Assembly: GCA_018825145.1 (NCBI GenBank)
Contig: JAHJFD010000046.1
Span: 1-36,254, forward strand
DNA: 36,254 nucleotides
Direction of reading: 5' to 3'
DNA from: Patescibacteria group bacterium
GTDB lineage: Bacteria > Patescibacteriota > Gracilibacteria > UM-FILTER-43-11
The position numbers and the translations under genes are program-made. Shown piece after piece: positions 27,544-35,481 of this stretch. Position 1 is the stretch's first letter. Each line of letters begins with the position of its first letter. The notes beneath the pieces are model-generated. The model saw only the letters and a list, made by a program, of their open reading frames with translations, did no database searches and was not told the DNA's origin.

Positions 27544-30402
27544 GTGATTGAACTCAATGACGCACAGAAGCAGGCAGTCGAACATAAGGACGGACCCATG
27601 CTGGTAATAGCGGGTGCGGGGACTGGTAAAACCCGTGTTATTACTGAACGGATAGCGCATTTAATTGAACAAAAAAGTTGTTCACCAAATGCGATACTGG
27701 CCCTGACTTTTACTGAAAAGGCGGCCGGTGAAATGGAGGCCCGTCTGGATGAACGAATGCCTATCGGCTACGAGTCTATTCAGGTTTCGACTTTTCATTC
27801 TTTCTGCGAAAAGATTTTGCGCCAGTACGGTATCGATATCGGCCTTTCACCAGGCTTTAAACTGCTTGAGGGCGTGAACCAGTGGAAGTTTTTAAAGGAG
27901 CATCTTTTTGACTTTGAACTCAGTTATTACCTTCCGTCCGGCAACCCGACCAAATTTATCGAAAGTCTGGTCAAATTTTTCGGGCGCATCAAAGACGAGG
28001 TTATTACCGTGGAAGACTTCCGCCATTTTGCCTCCGAAAAGGCTCTGAAAGCGCAGAATGATGAGGAAAAACTGGATGCCCGTAAGATGCTGGAACTGGC
28101 TGGCGCCTATGAAAAACACCAGTCGCTGATGGCCAAAAACGATTTCCTTGATTTTGCCGATCTGCAGTTTAAGGTGATCGAGCTTTTGAACGGCCGTCCG
28201 AACATCCTGAAATACCTCCGGCAGAAATACCTCTATATATTGGTAGACGAGTATCAGGACACCAATATCGCCCAGAATCATATTGTTGATCTCATTGCCG
28301 GGAAGCACCGGAATCTAATGGTAGTGGGGGACGACGACCAATCCATTTACAAGTTCCGCGGAGCCGCCATTTCGAACATCTTGCAGTTTGAGGAAAAGTA
28401 TCCTGATTTAAAAAAGGTGGTCATTACCCGGAACTACCGGTCGAACCAGAAAATCCTCGATCTGGCCTACGCCTCGATTCAGAACAACAACCCCGACCGC
28501 CTGGAGGTGAAGTCAAAAATCAATAAGCAACTGAAGGCCCAGTCGGAAGGGAAGGATGACAGCGTGAAGCTGGTTCACTGCACCACCGTAGATCAGGAAG
28601 TGGCTTACGTGCTGGAAGAGATCAAGCTGGCCACTTGCCCTCTTTCGCAGATCGCCATACTGGTTCGCGCGAACGCCTACTCTAAGCCTTTTGTCGACGC
28701 CCTGAAGAAAGAGAACATTCCGTACCAGTTCCTGTCCGAACGCGGGCTTTACGGCAAAGACGAGGTCAAAGAGCTGATCAGCCTGCTTCGCGTTGTCGCG
28801 AACCCAACTGATGATATTTCGTTTTTCCGGGTACTTCGGATGGATTACTGGAAACTACACATGCAGAGCATCGTAAACCTGATCGACCAGAGCAAAAAGA
28901 AGTTCCAGAGCCTGTGGTCGCTGGTCAAAAACAGCTCCGAGACCAAACATCTCGCCAAAATTCTGAGCGAACTCATTGAATATTCCAAAGAGCACACGGC
29001 CGGCGAAGTCCTTTTTAAGTTTACGCAGGACTGCGGGCTCTATGAAACCCTGCTTTCCAAAAACACGATCGAGGCCGAGGAAAAGATCACCAATATCGCA
29101 TCATTTTTCGGGCGTATCCATCAGTTTGAACGCGAAAGCGAGGATGCTACTGTGGTCAGCTTTGTGGAGTACCTGAATCTGGCCGAGGAAGCGGGCGAGA
29201 ACCCCGCCGCGCGATTCGACATTGGCGGAATTGACGGCGTTCAGATCAGTACGGTGCATGGGGCCAAAGGCCTTGAATTTCATACAGTCTTTTTGCCCAG
29301 CCTGGCCGCCCGCCGATTCCCATCGGACAACCGCGGGGATACGATTGAAGTGCCGCCCGAGCTTATTTCCGAAATCCTGACGGAAAGGGACTTCCATCTG
29401 GAGGAGGAACGCCGGCTGTTTTACGTGGCCGTAACTCGCGCCAAAGAAAACCTGCACCTTTTATACAGCGACTTTTATTCCTCCTCAAATTCCCAGAACC
29501 CGCGGCCCAAAAAGCCGAGTGTGTTTGTACAGGAGATCGCTGACCGGATTCCCGTAAAAATCGAAAAGACGGCTGAGGGCGTCCAGCGCTTCCTCAAGCC
29601 CGAATCCGTCGACCTCCCCTTAAGCGCCCAGCTGGAACACCGCGAACCACTGACCCGATTCAGTTACTCCGCCCTTTCCAGTTTTGAAGACTGCCCCCGG
29701 AAGTTTGAATACAATTACCTATTAAAAATCCCTCAGCCCCCGAATGGCGCCACGAGCTTCGGTTCCAGCCTTCATAACACCCTTAACGAGTTCTATACGC
29801 TGGTTACCCAGAGCAAACAGGCTTCGTTGTTTGAAGCTTACGAGGAAGACCTAACCCTTTATAAACTCCTGAAGATTTTTGACGAGAAATGGATTCCGGC
29901 GGGCTATGAATCCAAGGCCCACATGGAAACTCTGAAGAAGCGCGGAAAGGAAATCCTGACGAAGTTCCACGAGCATTTCAAAAACGAGGTCAGCCGCATT
30001 GAATTTCTGGAAAAAGGCTTCAAGCTGAAGATGGGGGATTATACGATTACCGGCCGTATTGACCGCGCTGACCGCCTGCCGGACGGGACGCTGGAAGTAA
30101 TCGATTATAAGTCCGGCAAGTCCAAAAGCCAGAAGGATGTGGATAAAGACCAACAACTGATGATCTATGCTCTGGCGGCCCGTGACTGTTTTGGCCTGCC
30201 GGCCAGCAAACTGACCCTTTATTTTCTCGACGATGACCTAAAAGTGTCGACGGAACCCGATTCTGAGAAGCTGGATAAAATGAAGGGTGATATCATCGAA
30301 ACCGCCGACCAGATCAACAAGTCCGACTTCGCTCCCACGCCGTCAAAATTCGTGTGCGGGTTCTGTCCGTACAACAAGATATGTGACAGAGCGGAGGTGT
30401 AG
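27544..30402 (+). CDS. UvrD/PcrA-type helicase fused to RecB-like nuclease with Fe-S cysteines
   Basis: A 952-residue superfamily 1A DNA helicase-nuclease. Helicase motifs: Walker A GAGTGKT at 24-30, LVDEYQDTN, GDDDQSIYKFRGA, ISTVHGAKGLEF, and FYVAVTRAKENLHL. The C-terminal 250 residues are a PD-(D/E)XK nuclease of the RecB/AddB/Cas4 type, with Asp840 in GRID and Asp854-x-Lys856 in VIDYKSGK. Four Cys are arranged as in AddB and Cas4 Fe-S nucleases: Cys717 in EDCPRKF and Cys938, 941 and 947 in CGFCPYNKIC. This resembles AdnA/AddA-like end-processing machines, and a role in double-strand break repair or in degrading foreign DNA is likely. The start is GTG at 27544, 24 bases after rpsA. The last 41 codons are repeated at 32651-32773. 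Confidence 0.92.
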   Translation: MIELNDAQKQAVEHKDGPMLVIAGAGTGKTRVITERIAHLIEQKSCSPNAILALTFTEKAAGEMEARLDERMPIGYESIQVSTFHSFCEKILRQYGIDIGLSPGFKLLEGVNQWKFLKEHLFDFELSYYLPSGNPTKFIESLVKFFGRIKDEVITVEDFRHFASEKALKAQNDEEKLDARKMLELAGAYEKHQSLMAKNDFLDFADLQFKVIELLNGRPNILKYLRQKYLYILVDEYQDTNIAQNHIVDLIAGKHRNLMVVGDDDQSIYKFRGAAISNILQFEEKYPDLKKVVITRNYRSNQKILDLAYASIQNNNPDRLEVKSKINKQLKAQSEGKDDSVKLVHCTTVDQEVAYVLEEIKLATCPLSQIAILVRANAYSKPFVDALKKENIPYQFLSERGLYGKDEVKELISLLRVVANPTDDISFFRVLRMDYWKLHMQSIVNLIDQSKKKFQSLWSLVKNSSETKHLAKILSELIEYSKEHTAGEVLFKFTQDCGLYETLLSKNTIEAEEKITNIASFFGRIHQFERESEDATVVSFVEYLNLAEEAGENPAARFDIGGIDGVQISTVHGAKGLEFHTVFLPSLAARRFPSDNRGDTIEVPPELISEILTERDFHLEEERRLFYVAVTRAKENLHLLYSDFYSSSNSQNPRPKKPSVFVQEIADRIPVKIEKTAEGVQRFLKPESVDLPLSAQLEHREPLTRFSYSALSSFEDCPRKFEYNYLLKIPQPPNGATSFGSSLHNTLNEFYTLVTQSKQASLFEAYEEDLTLYKLLKIFDEKWIPAGYESKAHMETLKKRGKEILTKFHEHFKNEVSRIEFLEKGFKLKMGDYTITGRIDRADRLPDGTLEVIDYKSGKSKSQKDVDKDQQLMIYALAARDCFGLPASKLTLYFLDDDLKVSTEPDSEKLDKMKGDIIETADQINKSDFAPTPSKFVCGFCPYNKICDRAEV

Positions 30403-30502
30403 CGTAAAATATATATGGATTTTACTGCATCTCAAATAAGGAAGATCAAAAAATAGAAAGGTACATATGTTAGAATTTAAACTGAATTTTAACGACTAAG
30501 TG

Positions 30503-31084
30503 ATGACTCAATTCTCCCAAAAAAAGCTCTTGGCTTTGATACATAAAGCATTTTCCCAATTAAGAAGTACATTGGCTGTTATTTTGTGTATCCTTATAAT
30601 CCTTTACACCACGATGAATTTTTTTGCGGAATCGATCGGGGAAGTTGTGAACCGTTCGGAATTTCTGCATTTTGGTTTCTGGGCGTTAGCACAATTGTTC
30701 TTTTTTCCGTCGGCTCTACTGATTATTCTGGTTGCTACGATATTCTATTCGATCCGACCGGTAAGGCGTTTACGGGATTTGTTGTACCCTATTCTGATCT
30801 CAACATCTGCAATTTCATTGGCGTATTGGCTTTATATTTTCGCTACATCAAAGGAGCGGGGGCCTATTCTTTTCCTCATATATATCGCAATCTGGACTGC
30901 CTATTTCGCTTCCGTTCCACAGGCCTTTGTCCATCTCATTCTACCTGACGGTAAACCGCAGAAGACGATCTGGCGCAAGTTATTCTATGTTATTACAAGA
31001 TTTGTGATCGCATCTGTTGTCCTTTTTTTGATGTTGGAGGCTCATTCAATACTCGGGCGAATGTTTGGTGTTACGCCGGATTAA
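30503..31084 (+). CDS. hypothetical membrane protein, about five helices
   Basis: A 193-residue protein with five predicted membrane segments (about residues 22-44, 58-84, 94-114, 119-143 and 160-181) and short charged loops. No family is recognised. A GTG one codon earlier (30500) is an alternative start. It is the first gene of the block between the helicase-nuclease and the duplicated copy of its tail, and may have arrived with that block. An AT-rich hairpin (GTAAAAT at 30404-30410 with ATTTTAC at 30419-30425) lies in the 100-base spacer before it. The hydrophobic pattern supports it as real. Confidence 0.6.
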   Translation: MTQFSQKKLLALIHKAFSQLRSTLAVILCILIILYTTMNFFAESIGEVVNRSEFLHFGFWALAQLFFFPSALLIILVATIFYSIRPVRRLRDLLYPILISTSAISLAYWLYIFATSKERGPILFLIYIAIWTAYFASVPQAFVHLILPDGKPQKTIWRKLFYVITRFVIASVVLFLMLEAHSILGRMFGVTPD

Positions 31085-31240
31085 ATTCGCTATTTGTAAT
31101 AAGCAATAATCATCAATCTCTCAACTTTCATCAAAGACTTCCGCGATCTTTACCTCAAGTCGCCCCAGTGCGGGTCATGGACGCGGGCGAGCGAGAACTG
31201 TGATTACGGTGACATCATTACGGTCTCCAGAGACTGTTAT

Positions 31241-32356
31241 ATGTGCTTCAATTCCGGCAATTGCCGGGACACGTACTACTGCGAAGATAGCCGGGCTCTG
31301 ACAAACTCGGTGGATTGCGCTTTTTGTGAGTCCTGCGAACTGTGTTACGAGTGCGTGGACTGCCTGAACTGCTATAATTCCAACTTCTCTCAGGATTGCA
31401 CGAACTGCGAGGATATCCATTTCTCTTACGATTTACGGCGGTGCCGGCATTGTATCGGCTGTGTCGGCCTGCGGGACAAGGAATACTGCATCTTCAACCA
31501 GCAGAAGACAGAAGAAGAGTACGAGAAGGCTCTTCAGACGCTAGATACCTCTAAGCCCGAAATCATCACTCTATTGGATCAACGATTAGAGGAATTAAAG
31601 CGGAAAGTTCCACGGATGTTTGTTCACCAGTTCGACACGCAGGACTGCTCGGGGGATTACATTTACCACAGCAAAAACTGTTACCGGTGTTTTGATACGC
31701 GCCATTCGGAAGACAGCGGTTATATTTTTCAGGCCAACCTCGATAAAGGCACGACCGACAGCTGGGACTGCGGGCCGGTACCCACAGGTCTTGAGCTTTG
31801 TTACGACGTCTGCCTCGCGCATTACTCCTTCAACTGCAGGCACCTGTACTGGTGTGGCTACCTCAAAGACTGCCAGTACACTACCAACTCTTTTAATTCG
31901 AAGAACCTGTTCGGGTGTCATTACCTGGATAAAAAGGAAGACGGTTACTATATTTTGAACCAGAAGGTGGAGGAGGGATTTTATCGGGAGACGACAAAAA
32001 AGATCAGCGAGGATCTGAAAAGTAGGGGAATCTACTCAATCTACGACCTTTTAAACAAGAATCCTGATGAGGAGCCGATCTTCTGTCCGAAGACCCAGCG
32101 GGCCCGTCAGTGTGTGGTTTGTGGCGAGGGCTTTGAGCTGGTCGATGCCGAGGTCAAATTTTATGACGAAATGGATATCATGTATCCCGTTAAGTGTCCC
32201 GAGTGCCGTAATATGCAGCGCACCCGCCTCCGCAACGATCGTACCATGTACAAACGAAAGTGTGACAGCTGCAAAAGTACACTTATTTCCACGTACCCTC
32301 CGGACAGCCCATACATCGTTTACTGTCTGGACTGTTACTGGAAACATATCGGTTAA
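31241..32356 (+). CDS. Cys-rich zinc-ribbon protein, CPR 'CaiB/BaiF-like' type, probably 5'-truncated
   Basis: A 371-residue protein packed with Cys pairs (CYECVDCLNCYNSNFSQDC and similar). It ends in a treble-clef-like zinc ribbon (about 285-368: CVVCGEGFEL, CPECRNMQRTRLRNDRTMYKRKC). Such proteins are abundant in CPR genomes, often mislabelled CaiB/BaiF, and the function is unknown. In those I remember, a zinc ribbon comes first and the Cys repeats follow; here the ribbon is at the C-terminus. Coding sequence clearly continues upstream of the ATG at 31241. The same frame is open from 31103 and encodes FIKDFRDLYLKSPQCGSW and further Cys residues, but contains no ATG, GTG or TTG. The true product therefore either uses a rare start codon or is a truncated remnant. 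It is followed by a paralogous ribbon gene. Confidence 0.7.
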   Translation: MCFNSGNCRDTYYCEDSRALTNSVDCAFCESCELCYECVDCLNCYNSNFSQDCTNCEDIHFSYDLRRCRHCIGCVGLRDKEYCIFNQQKTEEEYEKALQTLDTSKPEIITLLDQRLEELKRKVPRMFVHQFDTQDCSGDYIYHSKNCYRCFDTRHSEDSGYIFQANLDKGTTDSWDCGPVPTGLELCYDVCLAHYSFNCRHLYWCGYLKDCQYTTNSFNSKNLFGCHYLDKKEDGYYILNQKVEEGFYRETTKKISEDLKSRGIYSIYDLLNKNPDEEPIFCPKTQRARQCVVCGEGFELVDAEVKFYDEMDIMYPVKCPECRNMQRTRLRNDRTMYKRKCDSCKSTLISTYPPDSPYIVYCLDCYWKHIG

Positions 32357-32366
32357 TCTTTTAAGA

Positions 32367-32639
32367 ATGCCTGAATCGATCACTAAATCATGCAAGAAAT
32401 GTAAGAAGACCTTTCTGATCATCCCTCAGGAGGCGGCCTTCTATGCTACCAAACATCTCCCCACGCCCGACCACTGTCACGAGTGCCGCAGGAATCGGCG
32501 AAAAGGGCTCAGGAACGAGCATAAACTGTACAATCGGAAATGTGCCAAATGCGGTACTGGCTTCAAGACTACTTACTCCGAAAGCTCCCCGTACATTATC
32601 TATTGTGAGAAGTGTTATTTTGAAGCAATTGCCGATTGA
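32367..32639 (+). CDS. small zinc-ribbon protein, 90 aa
   Basis: A 90-residue protein with four CxxC pairs (CKKC, CHEC, CAKC, CEKC). It is a paralogue of the C-terminal ribbon of the preceding gene: both share the order CxxC, CPEC/CHEC, R-N-(D/E)-x-x-(M/L)-Y-x-R-KC and (P/S)SPYI(V/I)YC. The ATG at 32367 is 10 bases after the previous stop. An open frame extends upstream to 32067 but that part is antiparallel noise over the Cys-rich gene. Zinc binding is strongly suggested; a nucleic-acid role is plausible but not shown. Confidence 0.75.
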   Translation: MPESITKSCKKCKKTFLIIPQEAAFYATKHLPTPDHCHECRRNRRKGLRNEHKLYNRKCAKCGTGFKTTYSESSPYIIYCEKCYFEAIAD

Positions 32640-32773
32640 ATCTTGACGGAATGAAGAGTGAACTTATCGAAACGGCCGACAAAATCAATAAATCCGACTT
32701 CGCTCCCACGCCGTCAAAATTCGTGTGCGGGTTCTGTCCTTACAACAAGATTTGTGATCGGGCGGAGGTGTGA
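32640..32773 (+). pseudogene. truncated second copy of the helicase-nuclease 3' end
   Basis: Bases 32651-32773 align without gaps to 30280-30402, the last 41 codons of the helicase-nuclease gene. I count 107 of 123 identical bases, with an identical core of 47 bases (32693-32739). Weaker similarity runs back to the stop of the zinc-ribbon gene at 32639. Translated from ATG 32651 it gives 40 residues ending KFVCGFCPYNKICDRAEV and a TGA stop. Only four amino acids differ, all near the N-terminal end, so most differences are silent. It keeps three of the four Fe-S Cys but no helicase or nuclease catalytic residues. It is either the relic of a second, related helicase-nuclease allele or a small conserved ORF. 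Confidence 0.8.
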
Positions 32774-32833
32774 GGGGTTCGAGTAATTACCAGCCACTGT
32801 GATAGCGGGGAATTAACCGAGTAGGGCTCTGTC

Positions 32834-32947
32834 GTGAGTTCCCGATTTGAATGGTATATGCTTTCCTGGTCAGTCATCATCGCAGGGCCGGCATTTCTTA
32901 TAGGAATTTTATTTTTGATTACCTGGTTTAAAAAAAGAAAAATATAG
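32834..32947 (+). CDS. possible small single-helix membrane protein
   Basis: An open frame of 37 residues from GTG 32834 (29 residues if the ATG at 32858 is used). It consists of one clean membrane helix (VIIAGPAFLIGILFLITWF) followed by the basic end KKRKI, the normal inside-positive layout. AGGG lies seven bases before the GTG. It fills most of the 207-base gap between the duplicated tail and the next lipoprotein. Small ORFs of this size occur by chance, so confidence is low. Confidence 0.35.
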   Translation: MSSRFEWYMLSWSVIIAGPAFLIGILFLITWFKKRKI

Positions 32948-32960
32948 CGTAGTATGTTTT

Positions 32961-32969
32961 TGTTATAAC
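32961..32969 (+). promoter_or_regulatory. extended -10 promoter of the 32980 lipoprotein gene
   Basis: TGT followed by TATAAC (TG-n-TATAAC) at 32961-32969. RNA would begin about four bases before the ATG, nearly leaderless. Confidence 0.45.
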
Positions 32970-32979
32970 CAACATTAAT

Positions 32980-33360
32980 ATGAAAAATAAAATACTTTCA
33001 ATTGCCTTTATTACCGGCACCTTGTTTTTGGCAGGGTGTAAAACAGTTGATAAGCTTCCTGGGCCGCCGTCACTGCCAGCTCGGGTCATACCACCAACGA
33101 CTAATACAACAATTCCAACGAGTGTGCAGGTTGTTGGTTCCGTGTTGACCGAGTCAGAGGCTAAACAGATCGCGGAAAGCGAGTGCATAAAGGGCGGAGA
33201 GACCCTTGAGTCCGGCTTTTACAACGAAAACAGCAAAACCTGGTGGTTCGACGCCAATCTGAACACCGTGAAAGAAGGCTGTAATCCGGCCTGCGTGGTG
33301 TCCGAAGACGGCTCCACTGAAATCAACTGGCGTTGCACGGGCCTCCGTCTGGATGAATAG
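32980..33360 (+). CDS. small lipoprotein with C-terminal Cys-containing domain
   Basis: A 126-residue lipoprotein with lipobox LAGC (Cys20). A Pro/Thr-rich linker of about 35 residues follows. The C-terminal domain begins LTESEAKQIAESECIKGGE and continues GFYNENSKTWWFDAN, CNPACVV and INWRCTG. Four Cys in this domain probably form two disulfides outside the cell. I recall the same domain as a frequent uncharacterised surface domain in CPR proteins, but name no family. It lies directly downstream of the duplicated helicase-nuclease tail, with its own near-leaderless promoter. Confidence 0.78.
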   Translation: MKNKILSIAFITGTLFLAGCKTVDKLPGPPSLPARVIPPTTNTTIPTSVQVVGSVLTESEAKQIAESECIKGGETLESGFYNENSKTWWFDANLNTVKEGCNPACVVSEDGSTEINWRCTGLRLDE

Positions 33361-33372
33361 TTTGCGGAAGTG

Positions 33373-33381
33373 TGTTAAAAT
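33373..33381 (+). promoter_or_regulatory. extended -10 promoter of the 33418 gene
   Basis: TGT-TAAAAT at 33373-33381 fits an extended -10 element. The leader would be about 30 bases. No good -35 box is seen. Confidence 0.4.
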
Positions 33382-33417
33382 ACTTCTCCTATCTATTAAC
33401 CAGAATCTTGTTTAGGT

Positions 33418-33771
33418 ATGAGTAACTGCGATATAAAGCCTATTCCCGACAATGTTTTGCGGTGGAGCGGTGACAGGCGAAGGCTGCTGGACAGAGTTGA
33501 ACTGAGAGAAGAGTATCAGCGTCGTCTGGTGCGCGCTGTGTTCACGTACACGGACTCGGAGGGTGAGACTACCCGCACGCTCAGCCGGGACACATCGACG
33601 AATCAGTATTATCTTGAGAAACAGCTTAGTAACAGAGATGCCATAATAAGGGTACTTAGCTTGTGGGAAGTAATGATGCATCCGTCTGATTTCACCTTAA
33701 TGAAAGAACAGCTTGGTGTTTCCGAGGCAACAAGAGATGCGGTGGACCAAAGTATTGCCGGGCATAAATGA
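33418..33771 (+). CDS. hypothetical protein, 117 aa
   Basis: I do not recognise this 117-residue protein. It is hydrophilic, without signal peptide or membrane segment. It has an Arg-rich first half (WSGDRRRLLDRVELREEYQR), a short beta-like middle (VRAVFTYTDSEGETTRTL) and a helical C-terminal half. The arginines suggest nucleic-acid or protein contact, but no motif is diagnostic. It has AGG close to the start (TTTAGGTATG) and an extended -10 promoter. It sits between the lipoprotein and rmuC genes, each with its own promoter. Confidence 0.6.
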   Translation: MSNCDIKPIPDNVLRWSGDRRRLLDRVELREEYQRRLVRAVFTYTDSEGETTRTLSRDTSTNQYYLEKQLSNRDAIIRVLSLWEVMMHPSDFTLMKEQLGVSEATRDAVDQSIAGHK

Positions 33772-33772
33772 T

Positions 33773-33801
33773 TTGACAGGTAAACAAACGTTCACTAAAA
33801 T
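33773..33801 (+). promoter_or_regulatory. promoter of rmuC
   Basis: A perfect TTGACA (33773-33778), a 17-base spacer and TAAAAT (33796-33801), giving a leader of about 39 bases. A second extended -10 candidate, TGT-TAAATT (33831-33839), would give a leaderless GTG-start transcript. Confidence 0.7.
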
Positions 33802-33846
33802 GAGTTTACAATGAATTCATCCCGTATTTGTGTTAAATTATAAAAA

Positions 33847-35004
33847 GTGGATCTGAATACTATACTTCTCATCATCGGCCTCGGCGCTATCGCCTACATC
33901 GGCTACAGGATTCTTCATCGGCTTGAAAAACCGAAAGAAGATCAGGCAATGGAAATGCTGCAGAAGCACCTCTTCGAGATTCAGAAGGGGATTCAGGCTC
34001 AGGACAGGACGCTTAATGAGCAGCTCAATAAGAGCCGTGACGTTCTTTCCGAGTCACTTCAAAAGCAGTTCGCGACGACCGTGAAAATGGTAAAAGACGT
34101 TCAGGACGGGAGTAAGGCCGTTGCCGAGAGCTTAACCAAAATGGAAGCTACCAGCAAGCAGGTTCTTGGTTTTACGGAACAGATGAAGAGTCTCGAGAAT
34201 ATTCTGAAGAACCCAAAACAGCGGGGGATTCTGGGCGAGTTTTTTCTGGAAAATCTGCTTTCCAACCAACTGCCGCCCACTCATTTTAAAATGCAGTACG
34301 GGTTTAAGAACGGCGAAGTGGTGGACGCGGCAATTTTTGTGCGCGACAAGGTCATTCCGGTCGACGCCAAGTTTTCACTGGAGAATTACAATGCCATGAT
34401 GGAAGAAAAGTCTGAAGCTCAAAGGGAAAAACTTGAAAAGGAATTTAAGTCGGATCTGAAAAAGCGCATCGACGAAACAAGCAAATACGTCCGGCTGGAC
34501 GAGAACACGACAGACTTCGCCTTTATGTTTATTCCGGCTGATGGGGTGTTTTACAATCTTTTAAGCCAAAAAATCGGCACGCTGGACGTAAACACGCATG
34601 ATCTGATTGAATACGCCTTTAAAAAACATGTGATCCTGGTTTCGCCCATGACTTTTTACGCTTATCTGCAGACGGTGATGCAGGCGCTAAAGGCGCTAAC
34701 CATTGAAAAGCAGGCTGTTGAAATTCAGAAAAGAGTAGGGGAACTGGGCCGGCATCTGAATGCTTATCAGGACCACATGAATAAGGTGGGAAGCCACCTG
34801 TCCACTACTGTGAATGCCTACAACAATGCCGGAAAAGAGTACGGTAAAATCGATAAGGACGTGATCCGCATAACCGAGGGCGGAGTGGCGGTGGAGGCTG
34901 ATATCCCTGTTATCGACCGGCCGGGAAGCTTTTCGGAGCCCGGTGGCGAGCTTAAGCTGAAGCTCGGTGAACCCGTTAAAAGAATGATTGCCCAGGAGGA
35001 CTAG
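33847..35004 (+). CDS. rmuC: RmuC-family DNA recombination protein
   Basis: A 385-residue RmuC protein. It has an N-terminal membrane helix (about 4-22), a long coiled coil (about 30-120), then the RmuC nuclease-like domain. That domain opens with NPKQRGILGE (Glu131) and contains VVDAAIF (Asp160) and VIPVDAKF (Asp173-x-Lys175), the PD-(D/E)XK-type active site. RmuC limits DNA inversion at short inverted repeats in E. coli and has been linked to restriction of foreign DNA; its exact activity is unsettled. The start is GTG at 33847, the only good start before the membrane helix, preceded by a strong promoter. Together with uvrC, recF and the helicase-nuclease it adds to the repair content of the window. 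Confidence 0.92.
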   Translation: MDLNTILLIIGLGAIAYIGYRILHRLEKPKEDQAMEMLQKHLFEIQKGIQAQDRTLNEQLNKSRDVLSESLQKQFATTVKMVKDVQDGSKAVAESLTKMEATSKQVLGFTEQMKSLENILKNPKQRGILGEFFLENLLSNQLPPTHFKMQYGFKNGEVVDAAIFVRDKVIPVDAKFSLENYNAMMEEKSEAQREKLEKEFKSDLKKRIDETSKYVRLDENTTDFAFMFIPADGVFYNLLSQKIGTLDVNTHDLIEYAFKKHVILVSPMTFYAYLQTVMQALKALTIEKQAVEIQKRVGELGRHLNAYQDHMNKVGSHLSTTVNAYNNAGKEYGKIDKDVIRITEGGVAVEADIPVIDRPGSFSEPGGELKLKLGEPVKRMIAQED

Positions 35005-35040
35005 TTTTGATAAGCTGAAAGCGTAAAAAAATAAAAATAC

Positions 35041-35481
35041 ATGCTTAAAAAGATAATGATCGCTTTGGTGCTGATAATCGGGCTTCAGGTAATGCCTGTG
35101 TGTTTTTTGTCATATGTACCTGTTACCTATGCTGAAGACTCAGAGCCGGGAGAAACCATTGATGACCCCAGCTTTATGTTCGATCTGGGCGCGATCACAC
35201 ACGAGGGAATTAAGGGGACGACGCGGCAGGGCTGGATCCGTCAGGGTATCAATTATTTCTTCGAAAAAATTATCGGTTTTCTGGCCGCGGTAATCGGGTC
35301 ACTGGCTGTCCTTATGCTTTCTGTGGGCGGCTTTATGATGCTGGCTTCCGGCGGAGACGAAAATATGTACAATAAGGGAAAGGGCTTCGCGAAATTTTCG
35401 CTGATCGGCTTAACGATTACCCTGCTTGCTTATATCTTAGTGGCGCTGGTTCAGCTGCTTATTACCAGTATTTATGGTTAA
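35041..35481 (+). CDS. VirB2/TrbC-like pilin-type membrane protein
   Basis: A 146-residue exported protein. The signal peptide ends near Ala31 (VTYA). Two membrane helices follow at about 75-103 and 118-143, with the loop GGFMMLASGGDENMYNKGKG between them. This architecture (leader, two helices, Gly-rich turn with a charged loop) is that of VirB2/TrbC pilins of type IV secretion systems and of related two-helix proteins often found in CPR. Sequence identity to true VirB2 cannot be judged by eye. The next gene overlaps it by eight bases and has the same two-helix module, so they are probably translated together. Confidence 0.68.
   Translation: MLKKIMIALVLIIGLQVMPVCFLSYVPVTYAEDSEPGETIDDPSFMFDLGAITHEGIKGTTRQGWIRQGINYFFEKIIGFLAAVIGSLAVLMLSVGGFMMLASGGDENMYNKGKGFAKFSLIGLTITLLAYILVALVQLLITSIYG

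Noticed and set aside
32067-32366. Upstream extension of the 90-aa zinc-ribbon gene
   Set aside because: The extension lies in another frame of the Cys-rich gene and shows no ribbon or family sequence; the ATG at 32367 starts the recognisable part.
32774-32800. GGGGTTCGAG as a possible tRNA T-arm
   Set aside because: The flanking bases do not form the T-stem, and no anticodon arm or acceptor stem fits upstream.
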